Source: Bugula neritina (Eukaryota > Bryozoa > Gymnolaemata > Cheilostomatida > Bugulidae). From it: a stretch of DNA of 64,000 nucleotides. The stretch is taken from the NCBI GenBank assembly GCA_964035545.1, contig OZ037766.1, positions 12,657,722 through 12,721,721 of the forward strand. Reading direction: 5' to 3'. Shown here in pieces: positions 30,184-54,606 of the stretch. Within the stretch, counting starts at the first letter, position 1, and the number at the start of each line of letters is the position of its first letter. A program made the translations under genes and the position numbers. The notes below the pieces were generated by a model. The model searched no databases and was not told the origin of the DNA. It saw only the letters and a program-made list of their open reading frames with translations.

Positions 30184-33100
30184 ATGACAGATTTTGGAGA
30201 ACATGTAAGTAAAAGCAAACAGATCAGAAATTTTTTTCAATTTTTCTTGAATTAAAAGTTAATTCATAGTTATAATGCATTGTTCTTGGCAGGTTTTTCT
30301 ATACTTTCAAAGCAATTGATGGCTAAATGAGGTTGCATATATTGCAATATTGTATAAGTTTATTGTTAATCTTGCTGTTTTTCAAAAAATTGATATGTGA
30401 TGCAATTGATTTCATTATTTAAAATATTTTTAGTTGGGTTTAAAAGCAGCATTTTCCCGTCCTAGTTCCAAAGGCAGTAAGAATAGTGCAGATCAAGAAA
30501 GGAACACTTTACAGAGTAGGTGCAACACTGCACTTGACAGAGAAAAATCTACTCTAAGTGGCGCACAAGGTGTGCTTATAACTGAGCTAGCTTATGAGTC
30601 TGATGGGGAGGAAGAAAGAGATGACCGTGTTGATGCTCAACTGGTTGAAAATAGAAGTGTGAGTTGAAATAACTATAACCTATAGATGGTAAAGCTAAGT
30701 CAAACAACTTTGTGCCAATAGATAGCCATTCCTTGTATTTATGATAGTATTTTTGCACAAATTCTTTGGTTTTATTATCTCATGATTTACCTGGTGTACA
30801 GAATGGATGTCATTGTGTAATGAAAATGCTTTGGCTCAATACTGGTTTGGGTAAAGTGCATTATAATCCTATCAGATAATTGACTAGTTATATTATATCT
30901 TATGTTATTGTTTCAATCCAACAAGATATAAAAGTTCTCATGATCAAAGACACTAACTTAGTATCAAAGTTTTTCAACTTAGTCTTTTGCTTCTTCTGAC
31001 AAAATCAATTCTTGAGAGATAGACGACAAACTGAGCCTAACTGACCTAATAATTACATTTTTGTGCCTATAAACAGAAACATTATGTAATAATTCTAGGG
31101 ATACAATAGAAGACTTTTTCTTATAGTAGGCTTTTGGCCAAGTTTTAAAAATACTGAGTTCAAGACGATCATTGGTTAGCTAATGCTTTAATCGTTTATG
31201 GTTACACTATTCACTGCAAACAGTGTACATATCAATTGTTACAATCTTATTTACAGCTTAGTGTTCAGGTCTTTATATTTATTGTGTTGGAATAATCAAT
31301 AGATTTCTGAACCCAAAATGACTCGCAGTTGATTTATAACCTGCTCTTTGAATTCACTCAAATTAATTTATGCAATAGTTCTTGAAAACCTAAATATACT
31401 TTAAACACACAGCAGTCAGCTCAAACATCTATAGCTACTAAGATGTCATTGCTTTTTTAAAAGATGACAATATAAATATAAATAATATATCTGCTTCCTA
31501 TTTTAAATCCAAGCAGTATTGCAAACAGTTCCCCAACTAGTTCCCCAAAGCATTTTAAAGTCAACTATTACACCAAGTGCCCAAGTATAGCAAGTTGTTG
31601 CAGTAGCTTGACATCAAGTGCTACACTTGGTGCTTAAGTAAAAGTTTTCTACTACTGCTACTAAAAGTAAAAACCCACTGAATGAAAATAATTTATAAAA
31701 AAGTATCAACTGAAGTGAGAGTCATTTTGCTCGTGGTAGAATTTGTCAGTACTGCAACAAATCAACTCAGCCTAAATTCTTTTTATCAACTACTGTTTAC
31801 TTGAAGTAAGTGATGTATGTGCCAGAACTTTATAAAAACTATGATCCAGCTAAGTATAGGAAATTACTTTGCTCAGTAGCTAGTGCTTTATCACAAAATA
31901 TAAAAAATAATTATATAGCCAAGTGTTGCCTAACTTCAGGTTATTTTTAGTAAGTATATGTAGGCACCAGTTGTATATAAAAGTTATTAGGAAGCCTTGT
32001 AAACACTGTAGTTATGTTATTTCTCAGACTCGGAAAAAGTAGTTCTTATGATCACCTTTTGTATACTCTATCATCTCACTCTTACCCTATACTGTAGAGT
32101 GTAGAGCAGCTAAATTCAAACGTTTTTATGAGCATTAGGTAAGCCAATATCTAGAGAGAAAAGTCTATTGGAAAATGCTAAAAGAAAAAAAACTTTTTTC
32201 CATTGATGATAGATTAAAAAACTATTTGCTGCAAATATAATATCATATAAACTGGTACTTTTTAGGTTAATTACTTTGAACTTCATTTAGATAGTCGTGT
32301 CAAAATTATAAAGATATTTTTATAACACTAATTAGCAACTTGAGGTTCTAAAATATACAGCACTTTTTAGTCAATTGAAAATTAATTCATCACTTAAGTA
32401 AACTTATTGATTGTATAAAGTCAAGAATATATAAAACTTAGCTTCAACAGTTTTATTGAAGAAGTTTAAATTATTTATGCTAAAGCTTCTCTTTACTGTT
32501 TACTAGAAGCAAAAACAAGCGAGTGGCCTAATTCACATAGGTTGCTGACTTGTTAATTGCATTATCAATTATATGAATTACCAAAATTATGCTTTCCTCA
32601 ATTGAATGGTAGCAAAATTCTTATTGCAAATAATTAAAAATTTTGTGCATTGTTATCTTATGCAATATTTAATACTTTTCTATGTGCTATGTATCTGAAT
32701 CTATTCTTTTATAAATGTTGTAGAATGTAGAAAGAACAAAATATATATGCATTTCTAAGTTGCAGTAGAATACATTCTTACGTCTGGTTTGTATTTTTAG
32801 GACAAACAGCCAATAGAAGGTAATAGCTCTACATCATCAGATGCAAGAAGAAAATCACAAGTTGAAACTAAGATCAATCCTCCTGATATATTTAATGACC
32901 AGGAATGGGATACAGACCTTGAAGATGAAGGTAAGCTGTGGAACTGGGAAGGAAGATTTCTAGTTTATTTATTAAGCTCATCTAGACACATTGTTGGCTA
33001 AATAAAAATAGCTGCAAATAATAGTATATCAGGTGTTGATGGAGTTCTAACAGATGACAAACTGCATAAAAAACTTTGTATCTTGAATAAAAATTCAATT

Positions 33101-36100
33101 TCTAAGACTGAAGGAATAGGAAACGGTAGTTCCTGTCACATTTGCATGAGTTATGTTACATAACTGTGAGTTGCCATATTCACATTCCTTTGAGGTTTTT
33201 ATTTTTTTTCTTTGAGAAATTATTCACAATTGACATCTAAAACCAACTCCAGCTGCAACTCAACTGTCCAAGTTTTAAAATCATGCAAGAGTAACATGAT
33301 TAGGTAACATATGCTAGTAGAAGTGTAATTAATTTCTAATTTGTAACAAACGGCATTTAAATTTTAAACAATCATAGCTTATATTTGTAATCTTTGCAAA
33401 CAAATATTTATTTTACCCATAAAAATAGCACCTATATTCAATAGCCCAATCATAAGAGTTTTGTATAGCATGCTGGTAATTTATTCCAATTCGTTTTTCA
33501 AACCCAACATTCACATATTATACTTGTTTCTAAAATGACTAAAAGGGTAATATAAATTTGGTATCCATGCAAAATGTTTAAAAGAATTAGTTGGTGTTGA
33601 ATAATATGCTATACCTTTGGAATTCAGCAATTAGCCAAGCCAATGACAATCTATTCTCTAGTTTATGCTCACTGACCTTGGATTTTGGCTTTGATTTCTA
33701 TCATTTATTGATCTTTAAGCACCTAATTAAGTATAGTATGATTTATTATTTATAGTCATTATAAAACAAGAAAATATCTTGACTGAGTAGCCAAGGTTTA
33801 TTGATGTATCTAAAAAGCAACTAATTATTTCTCACCTACAACATAATATTATGGGCCACTGCTCATTTTTATTCATGGTTCAAAAAATTACATTTGTTTG
33901 TATTTGGATTTATTTATATTTATATTGTATAATGCAGGTATCATCAAATGATTTTGAAATTGTTTTCAGTCTTTGATTTGTTACATTACCATTTGGTTAT
34001 TTTCCAAATATTTCTCTTGCACTTGAAAGCTGATTTTGCTCTATTTGCACTTGAGTTCTTCACTGGCTGAGTTTGAGTTCCCATATGCAATATTAAAGTA
34101 ATATCTCAATGCAAGAAGCTAATACAAAGAAAAAAACCACTGTTTTCCTGGTCACACCAAGCTTAATGTGAATTTGTCTAAATAAATAGGCTTTCTGGGT
34201 ACATAATATTTTTATTATACTAATTAAACCAGTTAATAGCTGTAATAACAAGTTCTCAGCCCATTATGATTTAAGATATATGTTTACTTCAAAAGGAAAT
34301 ACCTACTTGCCTCATATTCAACTTATACATTTTAATGGTTTGCTAAAGGCCACCTACTATATAAGCTAATCTACAGTATACTCTGGGTAGATTTGCAAGT
34401 CTAAACTTTTTAGTATTAGTGTAGCTGATGATGATCTTTACTGTTTTCTAAAGCAGAAAAAGCAGAAAAAAGGAGTAGCATTAATTAATTACAGCATAGA
34501 ATAATCGAATATTAAATTATTCTGCTACAGTATAAGTTATAAAATATTCTGAAACTAAAATTTGTATGAATAAATTTTATTCTCAATTTTCTTTCAACAG
34601 AAAAACATTAATAATTTTCATCAAGGTTTTGTATATATTATAGTAAATTAGCAAATTACCTGATTGTTCTATGAGTGTCAAACATTATAAATAGATTATC
34701 ATCACTGTGTACTTTTTGACAGCAGAAATTTATTATAAATTTTTCTATAATGAAAATACCTGTGTATAAATTTTGTACCTACCATTTAATTTTGAGATTG
34801 AATATACTTCAATAAAGTATAGAAAATATAAGGAAGCAGCTGTGTTGACCTAGTAAATACGAGGTCATTGGTCAAAAGCCATTGGTTATGTCAGGAAGAG
34901 CATCCAGTCATAATTGCTCCTGTGCCACATATGAATCAGTCCTTAGCTCACTTTTAAAAACCCTTTCCATTAGAAGTTCTCAAAGGGATAGCTACTGTAA
35001 ACTTGCACGACTTAAAGTATACAAAAACACATACATAATCTTTACAGAGGAGACAACTGACATGGGCCCACCTTTTAGAGGCTTATACAGCTATGCGTGT
35101 GACAGATATGGCTGCAACCCCAAGTCATACTTCATGAGGCACATCGAGGACAAGGAAGTGAAAATGAGACATCATGGGTTTACTAAAAGTGAAAGCTACG
35201 CCCTGGCTGAAGTGTTGAAGGTATCTCAGTTTTTTGAGTATTCAAAATATTTTATTACAGTTGATTTTCTCCATAATCTGTATTTGTAATTGCCAGAACA
35301 CAATGTAATAATCCTTCCAGTTAAAGGTGAATATTTTTCAAAGAACCATTTCTTAAAAGCACTAAAAACATTTTAGAAATGTACAAAAGGTACTAGTAAT
35401 ACATAGACAACATAGGACATAAAATACCCAACTTTTAAAGCACAATCTTGTGATTTTTAATAAAGTTAGAATTGATTTATATTTTATATGGATTACAACT
35501 ATAACTATGTGCATTGTAATGCAATTGTGAGCAACTTCTATTATATTTTAGTCTATAATCACTGTTGATACACTGGATCTAGAAGACAACTGGTTGAGAA
35601 ATGTTGGGTGCAAACAGCTTTGCAAGATGATGCTAGACAACGACAATATTCATGAAATGGTAAGCAATTTATTTGACTTTTTGGACTTTCATTTTCTAAG
35701 TCAACTTCAAGTACTTCAAAGCTAAACTCTATGTTATATTTAGTTATAAACTGGCTAGAGTGACTATGACAGCACTTGAAACCGATATTACTTGCCGATG
35801 ATGCATTTACAGCCTAATGAGATGGCCATTGTTGTTTAAATAATTATTCATTTGAATATTCACAGATTTTATGAAGAGGTTAATTACTTGCAAATTTAAA
35901 ACAAAATATAACAATTTTATAGAATTAAGTAGGTGTTGGGTGTATAAGTTTGATGGGTTCATTATGAATTACTTTTCAGTTGAGCCAATCAGTCTTGACA
36001 ACATTTATAACATAGTTTTTAAAATACAATTATTTCTTTCAGATTAAATTAATGTGAATTAGACGTAAAAAACATTTTGTTTCACACCGAAGCTACATTG

Positions 36101-36155
36101 ATATAACTCTTACAGCACAAAAGTTCACTAGTATAAAAAGATATTGCAAAATCAC

Positions 36156-36203
<48 letters not shown>

Positions 36204-39200
36204 TTTTTTATCAGAATCTCTCTCAGAATCAGCTTGGAATAGAAGCTGCCATCCAGATTGGTCGAATGCTCAAAACAAACCACACCTTACAGTCGTTGTC
36301 ACTTGCAGCTAATGCTTTTGAAGACAACATAGCTGAGCTACTAGCAGAGGCACTTGAGGTATAAACTTCGATAATGCATCCTTTGTTATGACATATTAGT
36401 AACTGAGGGAGACAGTAGTTGAAAAACAAATTATAAAAATATGGGCACTGGCCAAAAATCTTCCTTTTCTTTGATATGCTTACTCTTAGAAGACCATGCA
36501 TGCTGCAATATACTTACAGAGATAATTTCATGGACGAGGCAAAAGCTCACCTGCTAGTAAAGTCTGTTGCCAAGTTGATTAGGATCTTCATTATACACAC
36601 GCATAATAAATATTAATAGAATATTATAATTTCAAATTATGAATATCTTGCATAAAATTATAATCTTTGATATGATGGAGCATAATATTATGGCACATTG
36701 TATTGTACTGTGACACATATCTTTAGCTCATCATGACAGTTACATAATAGCTTCCATTTCTGCTTAAAAACATTTGTGCTAGCCAAAAATTTGAGTAGTT
36801 CATAGCCTCACGCTCAATTGATATCTCCATCAATTTAAAAGATAAGGTACCCTCTCAATACGTTTCATTGTGCAAACTGGTGGGCTTTCTTGGTTTTGAC
36901 ATCATCTTTGGTTATTTTTGAGTCTGACATGTGGCATGTGGGTTGGCAATGCTAATTTTAAAAACCACAAACCAGTTGTTTCATTTTTGAAACTGTCTAA
37001 ACTACACGTAATGCACGAATCTTCTTGGAATTTCAAAATTAAAACTTACTTGCACCATCATGTTTAAACTTTCATCCACTCTTTCCCAAATAGTACTATA
37101 GTTTCATACTCTATTTTATAAAGAAAATATTGAGTTTCCACCAGCAAAAATATTTACTATTCAAAGCTAGTCAAGAAAAAAAGCAGAGTAGAGAAAAGCT
37201 GTAAGCAATTGTAGTGTCTACTGTGTGTTAAGCCTCACTAGGAGAAGGGGTCACAATGACCCAGCTGAATCAAAACTTACCTTTCATAAATAATTCCTGC
37301 AGTCTATAATTCATCCATCAAATTCTTTTACTATACTTAACTTTTGGATTAAATTGTGCAACCTTAGGTGATTATTGCAAAAGTAAATAAATCATTTGCT
37401 CAGTCTTGTATTAATTGTATATCCTAATAGCCACCAGGTGGCTTGGCGTGACACTCATCATGTAGACCATCTCACCTTTGAAATCAAATGTCAATTCAAT
37501 TAAGAGGTCCAGGCAAAGCTTTGAGATTCTATAAAAGAAAATGTAATATATTATTGTGTGACAGTTAATTGAAATTAGTGGTTACATAATTACAGGTTTA
37601 AACTTATGGAAAAGCTGGCTATGAAAAAATAAAAGACTTGTACTAGATGTCCCTGTGCAATATTCTTTTATTAGCCTACATATTGCACTTGATATCGAAA
37701 TATTAATATTGCCTCTCTGCATATCTATCACTTTTAACAACTCCAGAAAAATGCTTTTAAAATGTTTAACCTCTTATTATAACGGAGAGTAACATGTCTT
37801 CCCTTTCATTGATTTCAGAATTGTCTAACCACAGCACTGACAGTAAAACCTTAGCAGCAAATTAATGATAAAGTCGATTCTAAAAAAGAAAATGAATTTC
37901 AATGACGCAGTTTTTTTATCAATTAATCCACAGGAATTTGCTAATGATATTGCTGGTTTCTATTTGTAATAAAGTTTATATGTTACTTAGCAAAAATTTG
38001 CATGTAGCGGGTATAAACTTAATATTGACTTAAAAAGTGGCACCCCAAGTTTAAATGCCAAGAGTAATAATATGTGAGACGAATTCTCAACATAAAAGAA
38101 AACCATCATTCGCTCTGTACATAACTCATTCCAACTTAAGCTGTATCCATTAATGATTTCAGGATTGCAGGTTGAAATTTCTACGACTTAGTAAGAACCA
38201 GTTTGGAGATAGAACTGGGCAAATATTGGGTGGTGTGCTAGCAGCAAATGACTACATTGAAACACTGGATATCAGTTGGAATATGATTCGAGGTATTGGA
38301 GCCACCTCGCTAGCCAAAGGGTTAAAGGTATAAAAGGAATATCTTGTATGATCAGTCTAGATTACGACATATAATTTTCTTGATGAGTGTTGAGAGATAT
38401 AAAACTATGAATTACAGCTCAGACTGCTATAAAACAATGATAAATTTTCCTATTATGAAACTTGCTTGATATTGAAAGAGAGTAGAATAGTAAAAGAATT
38501 GCAAGCTTCTGAAGAGTATATTATCACTTTTCTGCAAAGTTTCCCTAATTTAACTTGCACTTGTTAATAAGTAGCCTATTGTCTTGCATAAAAACTTTTA
38601 TTGGTTATATGCTAGATTTTAAGGATAGGTGCAGTAATGGAGAAAGTGAGAAAAACCTGTGTTCTAGATTAGAAATGTGACATAAGAAGTTATGTTCTCG
38701 TGATAATTTCAGCCTGTACCCTAAACCAAAATTTAATAATAAAATTAAAGAACTTCTCTATCTCAATTTCTCCACTACTAATCCTAAACGAGATTTTAAC
38801 AACTGAGCACACAGACAGTTTAAAAACTTTAAACCAAAATATTTGAACTATAAATTATAGCTGATCTGCTGCAATCTGAATGAGATGGCATATTAACAAT
38901 TATGCATTCTATGTGTATGAACATGATTACAGGAGAACATAAGATTGAGAGTATTGGATCTATCATGGAATGGGTTTGGAGAGAAGGGAGGCATAGCAAT
39001 TGCAGAAGCTCTTTTGGTAAACAGTACATTAGCTGAACTTAATCTGTCAGCTAACCGTCTCAATGACAGCGTGGCAACTAAGTTTGCTAAGGTTATCACA
39101 GTGAATGAAGTGCTGCAAACATTGAAGGTATAAAAAGATACATAGAGTTATAGGTAGATTTTTAAGGCAACTGTTTTGGTCATGAAACATGTTGCTACTG

Positions 39201-42200
39201 CTGTATCAGTTATAATAATTAAGCAGTTTTAGCTATTAATCTAAACATAGTCACTAATTTAGTTATCAGCATGTTATACACAATGGTAGACTGTTTGGGT
39301 GGGAGAGCCAACTATTTTTTTCTTTAGCTATTCTTGTGCCAATTCCTTTCAGTTGTCAAGCCTCAAATTAATTATTAGTGAAACCAGAAGACCACCCTGT
39401 TTCAATTAGATACATCCTTATTTAGATGATAGTTATGTAATGTTGGCCAATCAATAGAACTTGGTAAAAAATTCAATGGCAGTTGATTGTAACAGAAGCA
39501 ATTATTTGCATAGTTTTAATTCAAAACAACTTTTTAGAAGAGGGAATTTCAAAGCAAACCACAAGTTTAAATAACAAACATTAATCACGTACTTTTCTCA
39601 GAGTTTTAACTGTTCACTTCACAACAATAGCTTCTAACATTTTCCAGCACTAAATGAAGATATATAGGATGAATAATCTTTCAACTGTTATAAATAAATA
39701 TGACTATTCTCATTCTAATCACCTTATCTTAACTTTGTTTTTCTATGATGGGCAGATGAATGACAACCCAATGAGTACATCAGGAGCTATAACACTGATC
39801 ACAGCATTATCTAATAACCCTAACAGTACAATTACTAATCTAGAACTGCAGGTTGGTGCATAACTACCTCTTATATAGTTCAAAATGTGCAAATATTCTG
39901 CTAACAAGGGCTATATAACAACTTGTTATCTTGCTAATAGGTTAAAAGGTGTGTTGGTCATCATGGATTCATGATTATTTGGGTCATTCAAGTATTACAT
40001 GCTATAATTGATACAGTGGGCATGAGCACACTGATTTATTCCAAAACAACATTTGGCAAAAATCCTACCTTTCAACTATAAAATATATTTTAATTGCTAA
40101 ATTATAGAACGAATGCCTTCTCTATACGTGACAAAGGCATAGACAAACTGGTTAAATTAATTTCTTAATAAAATATGGATTTTAGGGAATAGCCTATTTT
40201 GCTCCATGAGTTTTATATAATTGAACAGATAATAGATAATTATATGTTACCTGCATAATATATTAATAATACTAGTTAACCAAATGACTGGCCACTGTGT
40301 GAATTTTATACTACGAATATGCATAGATACTATTTTCACAGTTAGGCCTAAAGAGAACTTAAATGTTAATTACTTTGTATTTACATTACATCTTTTGACA
40401 TTATAAGCTTTATAGGTATTAATCAAATTATAACATCTTGAACTGCTTCTAGGGAAATCCAGTTGAATATGAGTTTTTACGTACATTGAAAGAAGTTCAA
40501 GCAGCCAGGACCATAACTGTTTCTTATGGAACTGTATTGAGATCTGGAAATACCACACAAGACCTTGGCAAGCCAGCAGTAGGTGAATGTGGCCCAGTTA
40601 AACCAGTTCTTATTTCAGAGGAGAATCTCATCATAAATAACCGTAAACGACTGCAAGAACTGTTTACTAAGTATTACATAGCATCTACAGAGAAAGGCAT
40701 GTGTAATCCAGCAGAACTTATAGACTGCCTATTGGTAAGTCAAGCTTTCGTATGTTCATGTTTTTACAATATTTACCAGTAAGTTAGTTGTCTTATTAAC
40801 AGGATATATACTATATACAAAGCAAAGTTTTGTGTGCAGCTCTGTATTGACAAAGAAACTTTTTACATATTATATCCACCACCTTTTTTCAAATACCAAT
40901 TATAGCACATGCATCAGGACTTGGTAGTATAAGTGTAGTGCAACAAACTTGTTTGCAAGAATACAACTCTTCAACAAGCTAGCTTTGATAATTTTCATGC
41001 TTTTTGAATTATAGAACATGTTTGGCAAAATATACAGATTGAGTTTTGTAAGTTTCAATTTAATGAAAATTAGCTAAAACAACATTTAACTGTGAGTTAT
41101 TTACGATAGTAACTTCTGTAATTGTTGAAACTATACAAACACTTACCAGTTTGTATAATAGTGACCGCAAAACAAAAGAATTAAATGGAACCATAACTGT
41201 GTAATTAGAGGAGATTCAAAGCCCAAGCTATATATTTTAAAAGCTCGCACTCTGTTCTGGAGACTGTACAGGGTTATATATAAACAATAGTTTAGCAACA
41301 AACTCAAACCCTTGCAACCATAATTTTTAGTTCGAATAATTAGCACTACCTTTGCATGAAGTTTATCATTGGAGAAAAAAAGTAATAGGCCTATTTAAAA
41401 ATTATGGTACTTTTGGATAATGATAATACAGCTACATGCTTGGTTTGAAAATTGGAAGTAAAAATAATTACAATGTTCATACAGCCATCTCTCAGGTCTT
41501 GACAAAAAAGTTATTCTTCCAGTAATTAACCCAAAATTTACCTTAAATTGTAAGTTTTGAGCAAAAAGTGAAACAATGTATTTACTTGTTGACTGTTCGG
41601 GGTGGGGGGGGGGAATTTGATACACTTACTTTTTTATGTAAATAAACACACAAAATTTATTAAGGTGCGTGAAGTGAATTATTACTAAGTAGAAATTGAA
41701 ACATGGAATAACTGGATTTATTGAACTTTGGACTTCTGTATTAATGTACGTAATTTCAAACCATTTCACAATTTTATACTGTAGGTTAAATATTTAACAA
41801 ATTTTTAGTCAATTATCAATTTACAAATGTTGTAGCTAATGTCTCCAGGACTAAACACAAAACAGTTAAATGCTGTAGTACAGGGTATGCCGCGGAATCA
41901 TCATAACCTTATACCTTTGAGGTAAGTTGCGTGGCATAGATTACCTTATTTATTATACCGTCATACCAGATTTCTCAAATATAATTCTATCAATAACTAA
42001 CAACAGATTTGTGTTGCATAGAAATAAATGTAAACAAATCCAAAAATGCAGCTTCAAAAATTTCTATAATTATTGTAGTAGAAGTTGCCTGACCTTGAAT
42101 TCATGTTTTGTCTGTAATTACCAGTGACTAATTATGTTTAATGCTTATAAGTGCTTGTCAGAGCCAACGCTCAAATATTAATGATAGAAACAGAAAGTGA

Positions 42201-42324
42201 AATAATTACACGGTAAGATAGCGCGTCTGCAGTGTATATCTTTGAAACATAACAGTAATTATTCATAACTTGCAGGAATCTATTTGAAGCTAAAGAACAG
42301 AAGCAAAGGCATATGGTAAGCTGA
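30184..42324 (+). CDS. LRRC74: LRRC74-like leucine-rich-repeat protein, 12 coding exons, complete
   Basis: Exons: 30184-30204, 30434-30658, 32801-32930, 35048-35220, 35552-35659, 36215-36358, 38163-38327, 38933-39127, 39756-39851, 40453-40734, 41836-41921, 42276-42324. They total 1,674 nt, i.e. 557 residues plus TGA. The 21-nt first exon (MTDFGEH, then GTAAGT) has A at -3. Residues 1-125 are polar and acidic (for example EWDTDLEDE). From about residue 145 come ribonuclease-inhibitor-type LRRs of about 28 residues: KMRHHGF, TLDLEDNWL, NLSQNQLG, SLSLAANAF, LRLSKNQFG, LDISWNMI, VLDLSWNGFG, LNLSANRLN. Exons 35552-39851 all start and end in phase 0, as expected for repeat-unit exons. The C-terminal region (about 420-557) is non-repetitive and ends in a charged helix. 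The LKHHG-like repeat opening and the YFMR motif before it recall vertebrate LRRC74A/B, whose function is poorly known. If the last GTAAGC is used as a donor instead, the C-terminus would differ. Confidence 0.88.
34831..35011 (+). mobile_element. tRNA-derived SINE, copy 3, next to an LRRC74 acceptor
   Basis: It shares GCAGC...CCTAGTAAATACGAGGTCA, the CATAATTGCTCCTGTGCC core and the CCCTTTCCATTAGAAG tail with copy 1; the box B part is damaged. Flanks TAAAGTATAGAAAATA (about 34812) and TAAAGTATACAAAAAC (about 35013) form a duplication. The right flank ends only about 20 nt before the LRRC74 acceptor at 35047. Confidence 0.85.
36158..36199. repeat. (TA)n microsatellite beside an LRRC74 acceptor
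   Basis: About 42 bp of TA, followed by TGTATTTTTTTATCAG, the acceptor of exon 36215-36358. Confidence 0.95.
38628..38784 (+). mobile_element. TA-inserting MITE, copy 3 (157 bp)
   Basis: The left end GGTGCAGTAATGGAGAAAG pairs with the right end CAATTTCTCCACTACTAATCC; TA flanks both sides (38626-38627 and 38785-38786). It is very similar inside to copy 1. It sits in the LRRC74 intron about 150 bp before exon 38933-39127. Confidence 0.75.
41599..41613. repeat. G-rich run
   Basis: GGGG T followed by ten G, in the LRRC74 intron before exon 41836-41921. Confidence 0.85.
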
Positions 42325-42505
42325 GAGCACTGCAAGTACTGAGGCAGAATTAGGTCCGTTCATGGTAAAATGGTGTCGTTTGTCCGAATTATTTACCGTA
42401 GTAACACTCATGAATATCTATTTGATCATAATAACCATGTAATTTTTTCAACGCATTGTATAGATAGTTTTAAAAACACATTACATGATGTTTTTATAAA
42501 AAAAC

Positions 42506-42511
42506 TTTATT
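42506..42511 (-). terminator. Poly(A) signal candidate for USP36
   Basis: AATAAA on the minus strand, about 530 bp past the stop. I see no other canonical AATAAA between here and the stop. Confidence 0.5.
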
Positions 42512-42620
42512 GAGTTTATATACCAAATACATGTTAATTAGCATAAAATAATCAGAGGTTTTAAAATTATTCTATTCTAAACAGTGAAAGTATATTATTT
42601 GTATTTTTGTAAATTATACC

Positions 42621-42626
42621 AATAAA
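42621..42626 (+). terminator. Poly(A) signal candidate for LRRC74
   Basis: AATAAA about 300 bp after the TGA at 42322-42324. Another lies further on, near 42856. Confidence 0.5.
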
Positions 42627-43042
42627 GATTACCAATAGGGATAACAATGTATGAGGTAGGCACTAAGACCCTCAATACTTTATATATGTAGGCTGACACC
42701 CACTGCTACTAAATCATCATCTATAGGATATGTGAGAGAATGAAGAAATAAAATTTTTTTTAGCACATACTTTTACAGCTAAATCTCATAAAATGGCAAC
42801 TTTAGCACAACATTACTGTATACACTTCATCTTATATTCTAGTTGCCAAGAAAGAATAAAACTCATTAACTACAAAATCATTCCTGTTTATATATACAGA
42901 TAAAATACAAAAAGGTGTTTACAGAGTGAAACTTGCCACAAGCCATGAAGATGAACTGAATGTTTGAATAAGATGTTTCCAGCTTCTGACGAGTTTAAAT
43001 GCTTTGAATAAAGATGTTTGCAATAGCATGAAAGTTTCCATG

Positions 43043-53005
<9,963 letters not shown>

Positions 53006-54180
53006 GACCGATAATTTCTACAGAGAGAATATGTGGGGAATATGAACATTGAGACAGTTCAAGGCTTAAAACTGTATTGCAACATAAAGTCAGGCTGTAG
53101 AACAGTATATAAAAGCAACAGTATTATTCAAATGTTCAGTTACAATGTAAATCATTAATAAATAAACAATTTGTGTAAAATAATTAGATTTAGTGCAACT
53201 TTCCACTGCATATTATTTTTGGCTACTGTTATATGCAGACCATTAAGTAGGATGGTTACACTGGCTACATGCTGCTGAGTGAGAAAACAAATTAAGCCAC
53301 TGGAAACAGATATCCAAGTTAAAATTACTGCTAATTGAAATAATTATTTATAACAAAAAATAAAAAAGAGTTGTAATAGACAGTTATAGCATTGTTCTGA
53401 TAACCACCGAGCTGATAAGTGGTGAAATATTTCTTCAACGTTGAACATTAAACATTACTGCGGGTATGATTTATAAATGGCAATTACAGCAATCCAACAT
53501 CAGTTATTCGAAAATAGAAACTGATGCAGTAACAGACTAAATTGATTATACAAAAAATAAAAACAAAGATCATACAAAAATACAATTATACAAAGATACA
53601 ATTATACAAAGAAAATGAAGTCTAATGCAACTCTTGCATCCAAATCTAACAGCAACGATGCTGATATGTACAGTATCCAAGCATAAATGAAATGATAAAA
53701 CTAAACCCAAATAGAAATCACAGTAAAAGGAGCTAGCATTACCGGAAGTTTTAGCTGACTGAATTTGCTGAATTTCTAAACACAGTTTTTGATGACTATT
53801 TTTTCTACAAGATCATAGATGAAGGCCCAATGAGGTGAGCCGAGCTAATGAATTAATTGCTTACAAAACATGAGCTGAACATGCAACTCTTACAACACTC
53901 TGAGTTTACAGCCACCATGTTTTTGCGTATTTTATCATTAGATACATGGAGTATATGATAATTTATAGCTAATAGTAATAGTAACCATAATGCTATACTA
54001 ATACTGTGAGTCAGAGTTATAATTATAGAGTGATTATAGACTATTAGTATTAGTAATCCTATTAAGTATTACTATTAGTATTAGTATTACTGAAGACTTA
54101 GAGACTAGAGTAATAGCAATTACAAATAAGTATAGGTTAATTACACTATTAGTATTATTAATACTACATCGGAAAGCTTA

Positions 54181-54312
54181 CTACTACTACTACTACTACT
54201 AGACTAGTACTAACTACTAGGTCTAGGACTAGTGGTAGTAGTAGTAATAGACATAGTACTAGTACTACTACTAGTAGTAGTAGTAGTAGTAGTAGTAGAA
54301 GTAGTAGCAGTA
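54181..54312. repeat. Self-complementary CTA/TAG trinucleotide block
   Basis: A (CTA)n run is followed by mixed ACTAG units and then a (TAG)n run, so the two halves are inverted repeats. It lies about 0.3 kb inside the first USP36 intron. Confidence 0.85.
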
Positions 54313-54606
54313 TTTATTATTCATTATAATTTAAATTTATATTTTAATTTTATAATAATAATTAATAATTAATAAATTATTCAATTTCACTTGAACTTGG
54401 AGTTTGACTTTCAGTATTTTATTTTTAGATTATTCTTGTTTTGTACTAATAGTAATCGATCAATCCATCACTAAGATGAATTTTAAAGCAATAGCAAACT
54501 GACCTATTGACGTTAATTTAATATCGCCAACAGCCACTGCAGTTTACATAACTTTTCTATTAATGTTGAGCTCGACAGAAATTCAACGTCAGAAACTTAA
54601 ACTTAC

